Assembly: GCA_965178635.1 (NCBI GenBank)
Contig: CBCXVT010000010.1
Coordinates: 1 to 64,000 of the forward strand
Origin: GCA-2733415 sp965178635
GTDB lineage: Bacteria; Bacteroidota; Bacteroidia; Flavobacteriales; Flavobacteriaceae
Direction: 5' to 3'
Length of the DNA: 64,000 nt
The position numbers and the translations under genes are program-made. The notes under the pieces were generated by a model. The model ran no database searches. It saw only the letters and a list, made by a program, of their open reading frames with translations, and was not told the DNA's origin. This document shows positions 1 to 7,713 of this stretch, piece by piece. How positions within the stretch are numbered: the stretch's first letter is position 1; each line of letters starts with the position of its first letter.

Positions 1-1
1 T

Positions 2-949
2 GGGGTAGATGCAGTAATGGATCATGACTTGTCTAAAATTGGTATTATCGCCATGTTTGTACAAATGACACAAATGTTATTTAGACCATTACGTCAATTA
101 GCAGATAAATTTAACACCTTACAAATGGGAATGGTTGCTGCAAATAGGGTGTTTGAAGTATTAGATACTAATACAGCAATTGTTGATAACGGTACTGTTG
201 AGGTTACAGATGTTAAGGGTGTCGTAGAGTTTAAGAATGTTCATTTTTCATATGTTGAGGAAGAGGAAGTTTTAAAAGGCATTTCGTTCAAAGTGAACCC
301 TGGAGAAACTGTAGCAATTGTTGGTGCAACTGGTGCAGGGAAATCCACTATAATAAACTTGTTAAGCAGGTTTTATGAAATTAATAGTGGAGAAATTTTA
401 TTAGATGGTGTTGCTATTAATAAGTATAAGTTAGATAACTTAAGAGCAAAGATTGCTGTTGTTTTACAAGATGTGTTTTTATTTTCAGATTCTATATTGA
501 ATAATATCACTTTAAATGATGACTCTATTTCTTTAGATGAAGTTAAAGTTGCTGCAAAAAATATTGGTGTAGCTGAATTTATTGAAAAACTTCCAAACGG
601 CTATCATTATAATGTTAAAGAAAGAGGTGTGATGTTGTCAACCGGTCAACGACAATTATTAGCGTTTTTGAGAGCTTATGTGAGTAATCCGGAAATTTTA
701 ATTTTAGATGAAGCCACATCATCAATAGATTCTTATTCAGAACAATTGATACAAGATGCCACTACAGAAATAACTAAAAACAGAACTTCTATAGTTATTG
801 CACATCGTTTAGCTACAATTAAAAATGCCGATATGATTATTGTTATGGATCAAGGAAAAATTGTTGAAAAAGGTACGCACTATGATTTACTACAGATTGA
901 AAATGGTTGCTATAAAAACTTATACGATGTTCAGTTTAATGAAGTGTAA
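2..949 (+). CDS. ABC transporter, fused permease/ATPase (exporter type), 5' end cut by the window
   Basis: The reading frame is open from base 2, so this is the C-terminal part of a longer gene; the ATG at 17 is internal. The first ~50 visible residues look like the last helices of an ABC exporter membrane domain (RPLRQLADKFNTLQMG, the usual linker into the ATPase). The nucleotide-binding domain is complete: Walker A GATGAGKST near residue 103 counted from base 17, Q-loop VLQD, signature LSTGQ in place of LSGGQ near 207, Walker B ILILDEATS near 227, and switch histidine IAHR near 261. This is the MsbA/MdlB lipid-or-drug exporter family, acting in the inner membrane as a dimer. The substrate cannot be told from sequence. 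No convincing terminator follows before the small-RNA modules. Confidence 0.93.
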   Translation, partial: GVDAVMDHDLSKIGIIAMFVQMTQMLFRPLRQLADKFNTLQMGMVAANRVFEVLDTNTAIVDNGTVEVTDVKGVVEFKNVHFSYVEEEEVLKGISFKVNPGETVAIVGATGAGKSTIINLLSRFYEINSGEILLDGVAINKYKLDNLRAKIAVVLQDVFLFSDSILNNITLNDDSISLDEVKVAAKNIGVAEFIEKLPNGYHYNVKERGVMLSTGQRQLLAFLRAYVSNPEILILDEATSSIDSYSEQLIQDATTEITKNRTSIVIAHRLATIKNADMIIVMDQGKIVEKGTHYDLLQIENGCYKNLYDVQFNEV

Positions 950-978
950 TTACAAAACTCATTAATAACAATTAGTCA

Positions 979-1002
979 AAAATACCCAATACTAGGTATT
1001 TT
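979..1002. promoter_or_regulatory. Imperfect palindrome, first copy of a putative operator
   Basis: A 24-base inverted repeat centred between 990 and 991, with two mismatched pairs (bases 992 and 994). The core TACCCAA-TA-CTAGGTA has the 7-2-7 layout of NarL/FixJ-type response-regulator sites. Its centre lies 31.5 bases before the TANNTTTG box at 1022, exactly as in the second copy. That it binds a regulator is inference. Confidence 0.55.
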
Positions 1003-1021
1003 ATGTTAAGCATAAAACCAG

Positions 1022-1029
1022 TATCTTTG
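1022..1029 (+). promoter_or_regulatory. -7 promoter box of small transcript 1
   Basis: TATCTTTG matches the Bacteroidota -7 consensus TANNTTTG exactly. No good TTTG -33 box lies 19-21 bases upstream; that place is occupied by the 3' end of the palindrome, which fits an activator-dependent promoter. Confidence 0.55.
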
Positions 1030-1033
1030 AATG

Positions 1034-1115
1034 GTCCATAAGTAAGATTATGGATTAAGTAAGTTTTTTTGGGGTAAAAATATCTGTTAGCTATAAGTTA
1101 ACAGATATTTTTTTT
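1034..1115 (+). ncRNA. Candidate small RNA 1 (tandem module, copy 1)
   Basis: This is a predicted transcript of about 80 nt from just after the TANNTTTG box at 1022 to the hairpin and U-run ending near 1115. It has no meaningful reading frame (an ATG GAT TAA at most). It shares with the copy 259 bases downstream the block AAGTAAG, a run of 7 T, GGGGTAAAAA and a GTTA/TAAC-closed terminator stem. The start is estimated from the promoter box only. I do not recognise the family. It could also be the leader of a lost gene. Confidence 0.5.
1076..1115 (+). terminator. Rho-independent terminator of small transcript 1
   Basis: The stem AATATCTGTTA (1079-1089) pairs perfectly with TAACAGATATT (1099-1109), extended by A-T pairs on the outside and followed by a run of T to about 1115. 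Confidence 0.7.
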
Positions 1116-1237
1116 GACATATATTCAAGTTCTTAGATTCCTAGTAAAAGCTGATTTTACAATTGGTCATGAAGGTTAAAAAATAAACATATCGTTGAAC
1201 ATCATGTTTCATCGATGTAGAGTATTGGGGTGTGTTA

Positions 1238-1261
1238 AAAATACCCAATATTGGGTATTTT
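1238..1261. promoter_or_regulatory. Perfect 24-base palindrome, second copy of a putative operator
   Basis: AATACCCAATATTGGGTATT (1240-1259) is a perfect inverted repeat that extends by two A-T pairs on each side. TACCCAA-TA-TTGGGTA matches the 7-2-7 geometry of NarL/FixJ-type sites, differing from the recalled NarL heptamer TACYYMT at the last base. Its centre is 31.5 bases upstream of the TANNTTTG box at 1281. Binding by a response regulator is inference. Confidence 0.6.
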
Positions 1262-1280
1262 ATAAAGAAGAATAATGTAG

Positions 1281-1288
1281 TATATTTG
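1281..1288 (+). promoter_or_regulatory. -7 promoter box of small transcript 2
   Basis: TATATTTG is an exact match to TANNTTTG, at the same distance from the palindrome as in copy 1. No clear -33 TTTG box is present. Confidence 0.55.
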
Positions 1289-1292
1289 AGTA

Positions 1293-1374
1293 ACTACTTT
1301 TTAACAGTAGGTAAAGTAAGTTTTTTTTTGGGGTAAAAAATCCTGTTAGTATTTATATTAACAGGATTTTTTTT
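1293..1374 (+). ncRNA. Candidate small RNA 2 (tandem module, copy 2)
   Basis: This is a predicted transcript of about 80 nt that repeats the architecture of copy 1: AAGTAAG, a run of 9 T, GGGGTAAAAA, then a terminator hairpin. Palindrome, -7 box and GGGGT block are all offset by exactly 259 bases from copy 1, while the sequence between the -7 box and AAGTAAG has diverged. The transcript points toward the 3' end of cdaA (minus strand, ends 1378), so read-through would be antisense to cdaA. The function is unknown. Confidence 0.5.
1335..1374 (+). terminator. Strong terminator of small transcript 2, also placed to end cdaA
   Basis: The 14-bp perfect stem AAAAAATCCTGTTA (1335-1348) pairs with TAACAGGATTTTTT (1359-1372), followed by more T. 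It has A on one side and T on the other, so it can work in both directions and sits four bases past the cdaA stop codon. Confidence 0.75.
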
Positions 1375-1377
1375 ATA

Positions 1378-2160
1378 CTAGCCCAGATCTTCACTCATCA
1401 ATTGTGTGAGTTCATCAGTGTTTTCAAATAATATAAATTCACCATTTTTTACATAAGATAATTTACCAGATTCTTCAGAAACAATTAATGCTACAGCATC
1501 TGTTTTTTCTGTAATACCAATAGCCGCTCTATGTCGTAATCCAAATCTACTCGGAATTGTTCTGCTGTTAGACACTGGTAAAATTACTCGAGTTGCAGTA
1601 ATGGCATTTCCTTCAACAATTGCAGCACCATCGTGTAATGGGCTATTCTTATAAAAAATACTTTCAAGAATGGGTTGTGTTAAGGTTATATTCATTTCAT
1701 CACCAGTATTTTTAACAAACTCTAAATTGTTTTTGCGTTCAAAAACTAAAAGTACTCCTGTGTTTGTTGTCGCTAGCTTATTACAGGCTCTTAAAATGGC
1801 ATCAATATTTGTAGAGGCTTTTGTTGTTGCTTGTGAAAAATTAATGTTTTTAAGGAATTTATTACTAGTGAAAAATTTTGTAGAGCCAATAAGTAGCAGG
1901 AACTTTCTTATTTCTTGTTGAAACACAACAATTAAGGCAAATACACCAACACTAATAAATTTACCTAAAATACTACTCAAAACATCCATGTGAAGGGCTT
2001 TGGTTAGCTCCCAAATTAAATAGATGACAATAATTCCGATAAAAATATTAATTGCAACGGTCCCTTTAATAAGTTTATAGACATAATAAAGAAGTAAGGC
2101 TACAAGAGTAATATCTATAGCGTCAGTAAAACTAAATTCTAAAAAATTAAATATTTCCAA
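1378..2160 (-). CDS. cdaA: Diadenylate cyclase (c-di-AMP synthase), membrane-bound CdaA type
   Basis: Makes the second messenger c-di-AMP from two ATP at the inner membrane. At 260 residues it has the usual CdaA size and layout: three hydrophobic helices (about residues 12-30, 34-52 and 64-82), then the DAC domain. Both catalytic signatures are present: DGA at 177-179 within SPLHDGAAIV, and RHR at 209-211 within FGLRHRAAIGIT. It is the last gene of the minus-strand group folP-lipoprotein-cdaA; 63 bases separate it from the lipoprotein. There is no CdaR-like regulator next to it, unlike the Firmicutes operon. The identification is secure from the two motifs. Confidence 0.95.
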   Translation of the reverse strand: MEIFNFLEFSFTDAIDITLVALLLYYVYKLIKGTVAINIFIGIIVIYLIWELTKALHMDVLSSILGKFISVGVFALIVVFQQEIRKFLLLIGSTKFFTSNKFLKNINFSQATTKASTNIDAILRACNKLATTNTGVLLVFERKNNLEFVKNTGDEMNITLTQPILESIFYKNSPLHDGAAIVEGNAITATRVILPVSNSRTIPSRFGLRHRAAIGITEKTDAVALIVSEESGKLSYVKNGEFILFENTDELTQLMSEDLG

Positions 2161-2223
2161 GTGATAAATTATTTATGTAAAAATAGAAAAATATTAAAGA
2201 CTACTGTTTTAGAATGTGGTAAT

Positions 2224-2745
2224 TTAAAGTGTACAATCACAATCTGGTAAAAGGGTTGTATTGTATATAAATACATTAGGGTTTAATATAATTTCAGGTG
2301 ATGTGATGGGGTTTATAAATGTTATAAATTCAATATAATCTTTCAATTGCAATTGTTCGTCAAAATTTAGGTGAATCATGGCTTGTTTGCCTTCAGCAGC
2401 AAAATCAATAAATTCTTTGGTGTATTCTATCAATTCGTCTTTTAAAACTTTGACACCTTCGAGTGTTATTTTAGAATCTTTATTTAGGTTTATAGTCACA
2501 TTAAAGTATGGTAAATAAGTGTCTGGATGTTTTTTTAAATAGAATTTTGAAAACTCAGTATTAGGTAATCGTTTAAACTCGTTTGTGTATTTAAAATCTT
2601 CTTTTTTAGAATGAATAGTGTGTTTTATCTTCTCATTAAAGAAATGCTCAGGGAGATTTTTTAAGATACTATTTTCAGAAATTTGAAGCGCATCCTTTTG
2701 ACAAGAAACCAATAGAATAAACACTAAAACAATTATTTTTTTCAT
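2224..2745 (-). CDS. Small lipoprotein of unknown function
   Basis: A 173-residue protein with a lipoprotein signal peptide: positively charged start, hydrophobic stretch, and lipobox VSC with the cysteine at residue 15. It is therefore expected to be anchored in a membrane from the periplasmic side. The mature part is a mixed alpha/beta sequence with no motif I can name; a CDC triplet near the C-terminus is the only other notable cysteine cluster. It lies 6 bases downstream of folP and so is probably co-transcribed with it and with cdaA. No function is proposed. Confidence 0.8.
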   Translation of the reverse strand: MKKIIVLVFILLVSCQKDALQISENSILKNLPEHFFNEKIKHTIHSKKEDFKYTNEFKRLPNTEFSKFYLKKHPDTYLPYFNVTINLNKDSKITLEGVKVLKDELIEYTKEFIDFAAEGKQAMIHLNFDEQLQLKDYIEFITFINPITSPEIILNPNVFIYNTTLLPDCDCTL

Positions 2746-2751
2746 ACTTAA

Positions 2752-3573
2752 TTACAATTGATTAACTAAAGTTACGCATTCCATAGCTTCTTTAACATCA
2801 TGAACTCTTAAAATTGAAGCGCCTTTATGTAATGCAAGTGTATTTACTACTGTTGTACCGTTTAAAGCATTTTCTGAATCAGTCTTTAAAGTGTTGTAAA
2901 TCATAGATTTTCGCGAGGCACCAACTAAGATTGGTAGGTTTACGTTGATGAATAATTCCAAATCACTTAACAACTGGTAATTATGTGCTGTAGTTTTACC
3001 AAACCCAAATCCAGGGTCAATAATTATGTCATTAATATTGTACTGTCTTGCTAATGCAATTTTTTCAGAAAAATAATATAATACATCTTGTGTAACGTTT
3101 TTATATGTTGGTCTCTGTTGCATGTTTTGAGGAGTCCCCTGCATATGCATCATGATATAAGGAACATTTAATTCTCCAATTGTTTTAAACATATTGCTAT
3201 CCATTTCTCCAGCAGAAATATCATTGATTAGCGCTGCACCTGCTTCAACACATGTTTTGGCAACTGAGCTTCTAAAGGTGTCAATCGAAATTAAAATATC
3301 AGGGAATGCATTGTGCAGTAAAGTAATAACAGGAACAATGCGTTGCAATTCTTCTTCTTCAGAAATATGAGCAGCACCTGGACGCGAACTGTAAGCGCCA
3401 ATATCAATAAAAGTAGCTCCATCGTTTAACATCTTTTCAACTTGAGTTAAGATGTCTTTTTCATCGCGGTATTTTCCACCGTCATAAAAAGAATCTGGTG
3501 TTAAATTTAAAATCCCCATGACTTTAGGAGTGCTTAAATCAATCAGTTGTCCGTTGCAATTAATTGTCATCAT
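2752..3573 (-). CDS. folP: Dihydropteroate synthase
   Basis: Joins p-aminobenzoate to the pterin pyrophosphate in folate synthesis; the target of sulfonamides. The 273-residue protein carries the family signatures in order: MGILNLTPDSFYDGG (pterin site) near residue 19, IDIGAYSSRPGA near 56, IDPGFGFGKT near 185, and the C-terminal GASRKSMI near 218. The start could be at either of two adjacent Met codons; the second (MTINCNGQ) is equally plausible. It is the first gene of a minus-strand group and divergent from the DUF1599 gene, with 81 bases between them for both promoters; no perfect TANNTTTG is visible there. Confidence 0.96.
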   Translation of the reverse strand: MMTINCNGQLIDLSTPKVMGILNLTPDSFYDGGKYRDEKDILTQVEKMLNDGATFIDIGAYSSRPGAAHISEEEELQRIVPVITLLHNAFPDILISIDTFRSSVAKTCVEAGAALINDISAGEMDSNMFKTIGELNVPYIMMHMQGTPQNMQQRPTYKNVTQDVLYYFSEKIALARQYNINDIIIDPGFGFGKTTAHNYQLLSDLELFINVNLPILVGASRKSMIYNTLKTDSENALNGTTVVNTLALHKGASILRVHDVKEAMECVTLVNQL

Positions 3574-3654
3574 TGATATTTCAATATTATTTCTATATAC
3601 TGTTGCTATTCAGCAAAAAATCAACGAAATTTACGCAAATTATACATAGTATCG

Positions 3655-4200
3655 ATGCAAAAAACAGCGAAACAATACAATGAGGTTTTAAATACTTGCA
3701 GAACCTTGTTTATCAATAAAATGAAAGATTACGGAAGTGCGTGGCGAATTTTACGTTTACCATCATTAACCGATCAAATATTTATAAAGGCACAACGCAT
3801 AAGAGGGTTACAACAAAATGCTGAACAAAAAGTAGATGAAGGGCAAGCCTCTGAATTTATTGGGATTATAAACTATTCAGTAATGGCGTTGATACAATTA
3901 GAGAAAGGTGTAGTTGAACAACCAGATTTAAATTTGGAAGATGCTGTAGCGTTATATGACGAGCAATTTAAAATCACACAAGAATTGATGGAAGCTAAAA
4001 ACCATGATTATGGTGAGGCTTGGCGTGAAATGCGTATTGGTTCATTAACTGATTTGATTTTGCAAAAACTATTACGTGTGAAACAAATTGAAGATAACCA
4101 AGGAAAAACTTTAGTAAGCGAAGGGATTGATGCTAATTATCAAGACATGATAAACTACTCAGTTTTTGCTTTGATTTTATTAAAAGAACAAGACGCTTAA
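3655..4200 (+). CDS. DUF1599 protein built of two repeated domains
   Basis: A 181-residue cytosolic protein made of two copies of the same ~80-residue unit. Copy 1 has KDYGSAWRILRLPSLTDQI followed by RIRGLQ and INYSVMALIQLE; copy 2 has HDYGEAWREMRIGSLTDLI followed by RVKQIE and INYSVFALILLKE. The family is PF07659 (DUF1599), which I recall being renamed a nucleotide-modification-associated domain; the all-helical pattern with conserved DYG-AWR is suggestive of a nucleotide-pyrophosphohydrolase-like fold, but that is inference. It heads the plus-strand run to clpS, next to folP on the other strand, an arrangement I recall as common in Flavobacteriaceae. Confidence 0.85.
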   Translation: MQKTAKQYNEVLNTCRTLFINKMKDYGSAWRILRLPSLTDQIFIKAQRIRGLQQNAEQKVDEGQASEFIGIINYSVMALIQLEKGVVEQPDLNLEDAVALYDEQFKITQELMEAKNHDYGEAWREMRIGSLTDLILQKLLRVKQIEDNQGKTLVSEGIDANYQDMINYSVFALILLKEQDA

Positions 4201-4219
4201 AACATTTATTTTATAGTAT

Positions 4220-5449
4220 ATGAAGAATAGTATAGTTTATATATCGCGATTATTAGTAGGGAGTTTGTTACTTGTTTCTGGGGTTATTAAGGCAAATGAC
4301 GCTGTTGGATTCTCATACAAATTACACGATTATTTTACAGATGGAGTTTTAGGGATGGAGTTTTTACAACCCTATACTATTATTATGGCTGTAGTGATTT
4401 GTTTGATAGAAATTGTTTTAGGAGCAGCTTTAATATTCGGATTAAAAGCAAAATTAACCACAGCGTTAAATTTGTTAATGATGTTATTCTTTACATTTCT
4501 AACGTTTTATTCAGCGTATTATAACAAAGTAACTGATTGTGGCTGTTTTGGAGATGCTTTAAAACTAACACCTTGGGAGTCCTTTACAAAAGATGTTGTG
4601 TTGCTGTTTTTCTCAATAATCTTATTTGTCTACAGAAAGGAGTTAGTACCAAATTTAAAGTTTAAAGATGTAAAGTACATCTTACCATCATTAGTGTTAA
4701 TCACATTATTCTCAGTGGGTGTAATTGGTTGGTGGTTTCCAGTATTATTTTCAGTATTGGTATTTGGCCTTAAGTTTATAATCAAACGATTTGATAACAA
4801 CCAATGGCGCTTGTTAAGTGTTAGTGGTATTGCTGCTTTAGTATTTATGTTTTATACATACAATCATTTACCAATTGAAGATTTTAGACCTTATAAAATT
4901 TCTGCTAATATTATAGAAGGTACGGAGGTGTCTCCAGACGCTTTACCTGAATTGACAGAATACAGTTGGAAATTTAAAGTGAAAGGTGAAGAAAAAATAT
5001 TTGTAACTAATGGATCTTACCCATCTGTTGAAGGAGGGGAATTTATTGGTGTAGATACAAAGATTATAAGAGAAGCAGAAGCACCAAAAATTCACGACTT
5101 CACAATAGAGGGTGCTGAAGATGATACACAGTTGTATTTATCAAAAGATAACGTGTTAGTGATAGTGGCTTATGATTTTTCAAAATCAAGTGATGAAGGT
5201 TTTAAGCGTGTTAAAGCAACTACTGATGCTGCATTGAAAAAAGGCTTTACTGTTATTGGGTTAACAGCTGAGTCAGTTGAAAGTAGAGCTGCTAAAAAAG
5301 CGGAGTTTGGGTTGAATTTTGATTTCTTTTTCTGTGACGGTACAACTTTAAAAACTATTGTACGTGCTAATCCTGGTATATTTGAAATGGATAAAGCAAC
5401 AATTAAACAAAAGTTGCATTGGAATGATATTGATAATTTAAAACTGTAA
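4220..5449 (+). CDS. DoxX-like membrane protein, BT_3928 family
   Basis: A 409-residue protein with an N-terminal DoxX/MauE-like membrane region of about six helices (residues ~8-220) and a soluble C-terminal part. The motif VTDCGCFGD near residue 108 is the characteristic cysteine pair of this membrane family, linked to thiol redox chemistry in MauE-type proteins. The C-terminal region (from ~290) alternates strands and helices (NVLVIVAYDF then GFTVIGLTAES), like a thioredoxin fold without a CxxC. The gene lies 19 bases after DUF1599 and 5 bases before the next gene. A role in redox maintenance, perhaps with the TlpA protein downstream, is inference. Confidence 0.85.
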   Translation: MKNSIVYISRLLVGSLLLVSGVIKANDAVGFSYKLHDYFTDGVLGMEFLQPYTIIMAVVICLIEIVLGAALIFGLKAKLTTALNLLMMLFFTFLTFYSAYYNKVTDCGCFGDALKLTPWESFTKDVVLLFFSIILFVYRKELVPNLKFKDVKYILPSLVLITLFSVGVIGWWFPVLFSVLVFGLKFIIKRFDNNQWRLLSVSGIAALVFMFYTYNHLPIEDFRPYKISANIIEGTEVSPDALPELTEYSWKFKVKGEEKIFVTNGSYPSVEGGEFIGVDTKIIREAEAPKIHDFTIEGAEDDTQLYLSKDNVLVIVAYDFSKSSDEGFKRVKATTDAALKKGFTVIGLTAESVESRAAKKAEFGLNFDFFFCDGTTLKTIVRANPGIFEMDKATIKQKLHWNDIDNLKL

Positions 5450-5454
5450 TAATT

Positions 5455-6090
5455 ATGAAAAAAATTACATTATTATTTTTAGTGTTGTCCACATTAGGAA
5501 TGGCACAAAAAAAGAAAAAGCATTGGTCCGATACATATGTTGTAAAAGAAAAACCAACTATTCCTATAGAAGAAATTGACGCGTTTGTTGGGGAGAATGA
5601 ATATTTGGTAACTTATGATGCTGGAGATTTTAATGGCGACAAGCAAACTGATGCTATAGTTGTCATAGCTCAATTAGATGAAGTAAGTAAGTTTAAAAAA
5701 GATCAAACGCATTCTAAGCGTAAAGTGTTGATTTTAAAGAGAAATGATAGCGGTGTACTTGAAAAAACATTAGAAAATGACGATATAGTGTACTGTTACA
5801 GATGTGATTCACCTTATGGAAGTCCGCTAACATCAGTTGTGTTTTCAGGTAATACATTCGCAATAGAGCACGAAGCAGGAAAAGCAAATAGATGGACACG
5901 CATTATCACATTTGAATTTAACAGAGAGCAAGAGTTGTGGTTATTACATAAAGACGCCTCGTCTGTTTATAACATTATGAATAGTAAAGGGTTCCAATCT
6001 GATGTAAAAACCAAAGACGATTTTGGTTTTATATTTTTTGAAAACTTCGATGCTTTTTCAGAAGATTTAACCAAGAAATCGAAACATTAA
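5455..6090 (+). CDS. Secreted or periplasmic protein of unknown function
   Basis: A 211-residue protein with a short Sec signal peptide (MKKITLLFLVLSTLGMAQ, cleavage after ALA-like MAQ) followed by a lysine run. The core holds YDAGDFNGDKQTDAIVVI, a calcium-loop-like DxNGDxxxD motif seen in FG-GAP/integrin-type repeats and in small Bacteroidota secreted proteins. Two cysteines lie close together (YCYRCDSPYG). No catalytic motif is recognisable. It is the third gene of the run: 5 bases after the DoxX-type gene, and its stop codon directly abuts the TTG start of the permease. Confidence 0.75.
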   Translation: MKKITLLFLVLSTLGMAQKKKKHWSDTYVVKEKPTIPIEEIDAFVGENEYLVTYDAGDFNGDKQTDAIVVIAQLDEVSKFKKDQTHSKRKVLILKRNDSGVLEKTLENDDIVYCYRCDSPYGSPLTSVVFSGNTFAIEHEAGKANRWTRIITFEFNREQELWLLHKDASSVYNIMNSKGFQSDVKTKDDFGFIFFENFDAFSEDLTKKSKH

Positions 6091-7167
6091 TTGCTACAGT
6101 ATTTACTCAATAAATTAGGCTATGCTCTGTTAACACTCTTTGGAGTGATTACGGTAATATTCTTTTTGTTTAATATTCTCCCAGGAGATCCTGCAAAAAT
6201 GATGTTGGGTCAAAATGAAAATAGCGAACAAGTAGCTGCTATTAAAAAGAAATTCGGATTTGATAAACCATTATCTACACAATATGTATATTATTTAAAT
6301 GATTTGTCGCCTATTTCATTCCATAGCATAAATTCTGAAGACTACACAAGTTTGGCAACTAATAAATATAACAGTATTCACTTATTTTCATTAGGTACGA
6401 CTGATGTGGCTATTAAGCAACCCTTTTTAAGAACATCATTTGCCAAGCAAGGGAAACCTGTAAGTCAAATTATATCAGAAACCCTACCAAATACCGCAAT
6501 TTTAGCAATTGCTTCAATTTGTTTAGCTTTATTAATTGGAGTTGTCTTTGGTGTTATTTCAGCTTTATATAAAGACACGTGGATAGATAAGTCCATTCAA
6601 ATATTCAGTACATTCGGGATGAGTGTGCCATCGTTTTTCAGTGCCATATTATTTGCTTGGTTATTTGGATATGTGTTGCATGACCTCACTAACCTAGAAA
6701 TGACCGGTAGTTTATATGAATTAGATGATTACGGTGAGCAATTAGTATTGCAATTGAAAAACTTGATATTACCAGCCTTAGTTTTAGGCATACGTCCATT
6801 AGCTGTAGTCATTCAATTAATGAGAAATTCGTTATTAGAGGTATTCAATCAAGATTATATAAGAACAGCAAGAGCTAAGGGTCTATCTGAATATAACATT
6901 ATCAAAAAACACGCTTTAAAAAATGCAATGAATCCGGTTGTAACTGCAATATCCGGATGGTTTGCATCACTATTAGCTGGAGCGGTATTTGTAGAATATA
7001 TATTCAACTGGAATGGCTTAGGAAAAGAAATTGTAGATGCCCTAAATAACTTAGATTTGCCAGTAATTATGGGGTCTGTTATAGTAATTGCAAGTATGTT
7101 TGTAATTATTAATATTTTTGTCGACATAATCTACGGATGGTTAGATCCGAAAATTAGATTAAATTAA
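6091..7167 (+). CDS. Orphan ABC transporter permease, DppB/OppB type
   Basis: Inner-membrane permease of the binding-protein-dependent type. The N-terminus GYALLTLFGVITVIFFLFNILPGDP is the standard first helix and LPGDP box of DppB proteins. The C-terminal half has the permease coupling (EAA-like) loop QDYIRTARAKGLSEYNIIKKHALKNA near residue 255. At 358 residues it is slightly longer than usual because of a periplasmic insertion after the first helix. The start is TTG, immediately after the preceding stop. No DppC partner, ATPase or peptide-binding protein is nearby, so partners must be elsewhere. The substrate is probably peptides, by family only. Confidence 0.9.
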   Translation: MLQYLLNKLGYALLTLFGVITVIFFLFNILPGDPAKMMLGQNENSEQVAAIKKKFGFDKPLSTQYVYYLNDLSPISFHSINSEDYTSLATNKYNSIHLFSLGTTDVAIKQPFLRTSFAKQGKPVSQIISETLPNTAILAIASICLALLIGVVFGVISALYKDTWIDKSIQIFSTFGMSVPSFFSAILFAWLFGYVLHDLTNLEMTGSLYELDDYGEQLVLQLKNLILPALVLGIRPLAVVIQLMRNSLLEVFNQDYIRTARAKGLSEYNIIKKHALKNAMNPVVTAISGWFASLLAGAVFVEYIFNWNGLGKEIVDALNNLDLPVIMGSVIVIASMFVIINIFVDIIYGWLDPKIRLN

Positions 7168-7182
7168 AAATCAATTAGAATC

Positions 7183-7686
7183 ATGAAATTAAAAATAGTA
7201 TTGATAGCCTTAGTAGCTATCGTGATGAGTGCTTGTGCACAGGAAAAAACTGCATTTGAGACAACTACTTTGTCAGAGAAATTTATGGCTTTAGATGGTA
7301 CTGAAGTTACGCTTCAGAACATATTAGATAAGCATAAAGGAAAAACTGTTGTTATTGATGTTTGGGCTTCATGGTGTAGTGATTGTTTAAAAGGTTTGCC
7401 TTTAGTGAAAGAATTACAAGAAAAAACAGCTGCCGATGATTTGGTATATGTGTTTTTGTCTGTAGATAAAAAGAAAGAAAGCTGGAAAGCAGCGATTACA
7501 AAACGTAACATAAATGGAGACCATTATTTTGTACCAACAGGTATGAAAGGGTCTTTTGGAAAAGCCATTAACTTAGATTGGATACCTCGTTACATGGTAG
7601 TAGGAAAAGATGGAAGCATCAAATTATATAAAGCAATTAAAGCAAACGATTCTAAAATTTTAGAAGCTATTAACGCTGATAAATAA
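7183..7686 (+). CDS. TlpA-type thioredoxin lipoprotein
   Basis: Periplasmic thiol-disulfide protein anchored by lipid: signal peptide with lipobox MSAC (Cys18), then a thioredoxin fold of normal TlpA size (167 residues in total). The redox pair is WCSDC (Cys65 and Cys68) preceded by VVIDVWAS. The expected cis-proline region is DWIPRYMVVGKDG near residue 130. It probably reduces or isomerises disulfides of exported proteins. It lies 15 bases after the permease and 27 before tpiA, in the same run as the CGCFG membrane protein, which makes a shared redox task plausible but unproven. Confidence 0.92.
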   Translation: MKLKIVLIALVAIVMSACAQEKTAFETTTLSEKFMALDGTEVTLQNILDKHKGKTVVIDVWASWCSDCLKGLPLVKELQEKTAADDLVYVFLSVDKKKESWKAAITKRNINGDHYFVPTGMKGSFGKAINLDWIPRYMVVGKDGSIKLYKAIKANDSKILEAINADK

Positions 7687-7713
7687 ACCAATATTACAAT
7701 AGAATAATAAGAT

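Noticed and set aside
978..1374. Tandem repeats as a CRISPR array or as transposon ends
   Set aside because: Only two units, the repeated blocks are unequal and separated by promoter-like and terminator-like elements, and no cas or transposase gene is present.
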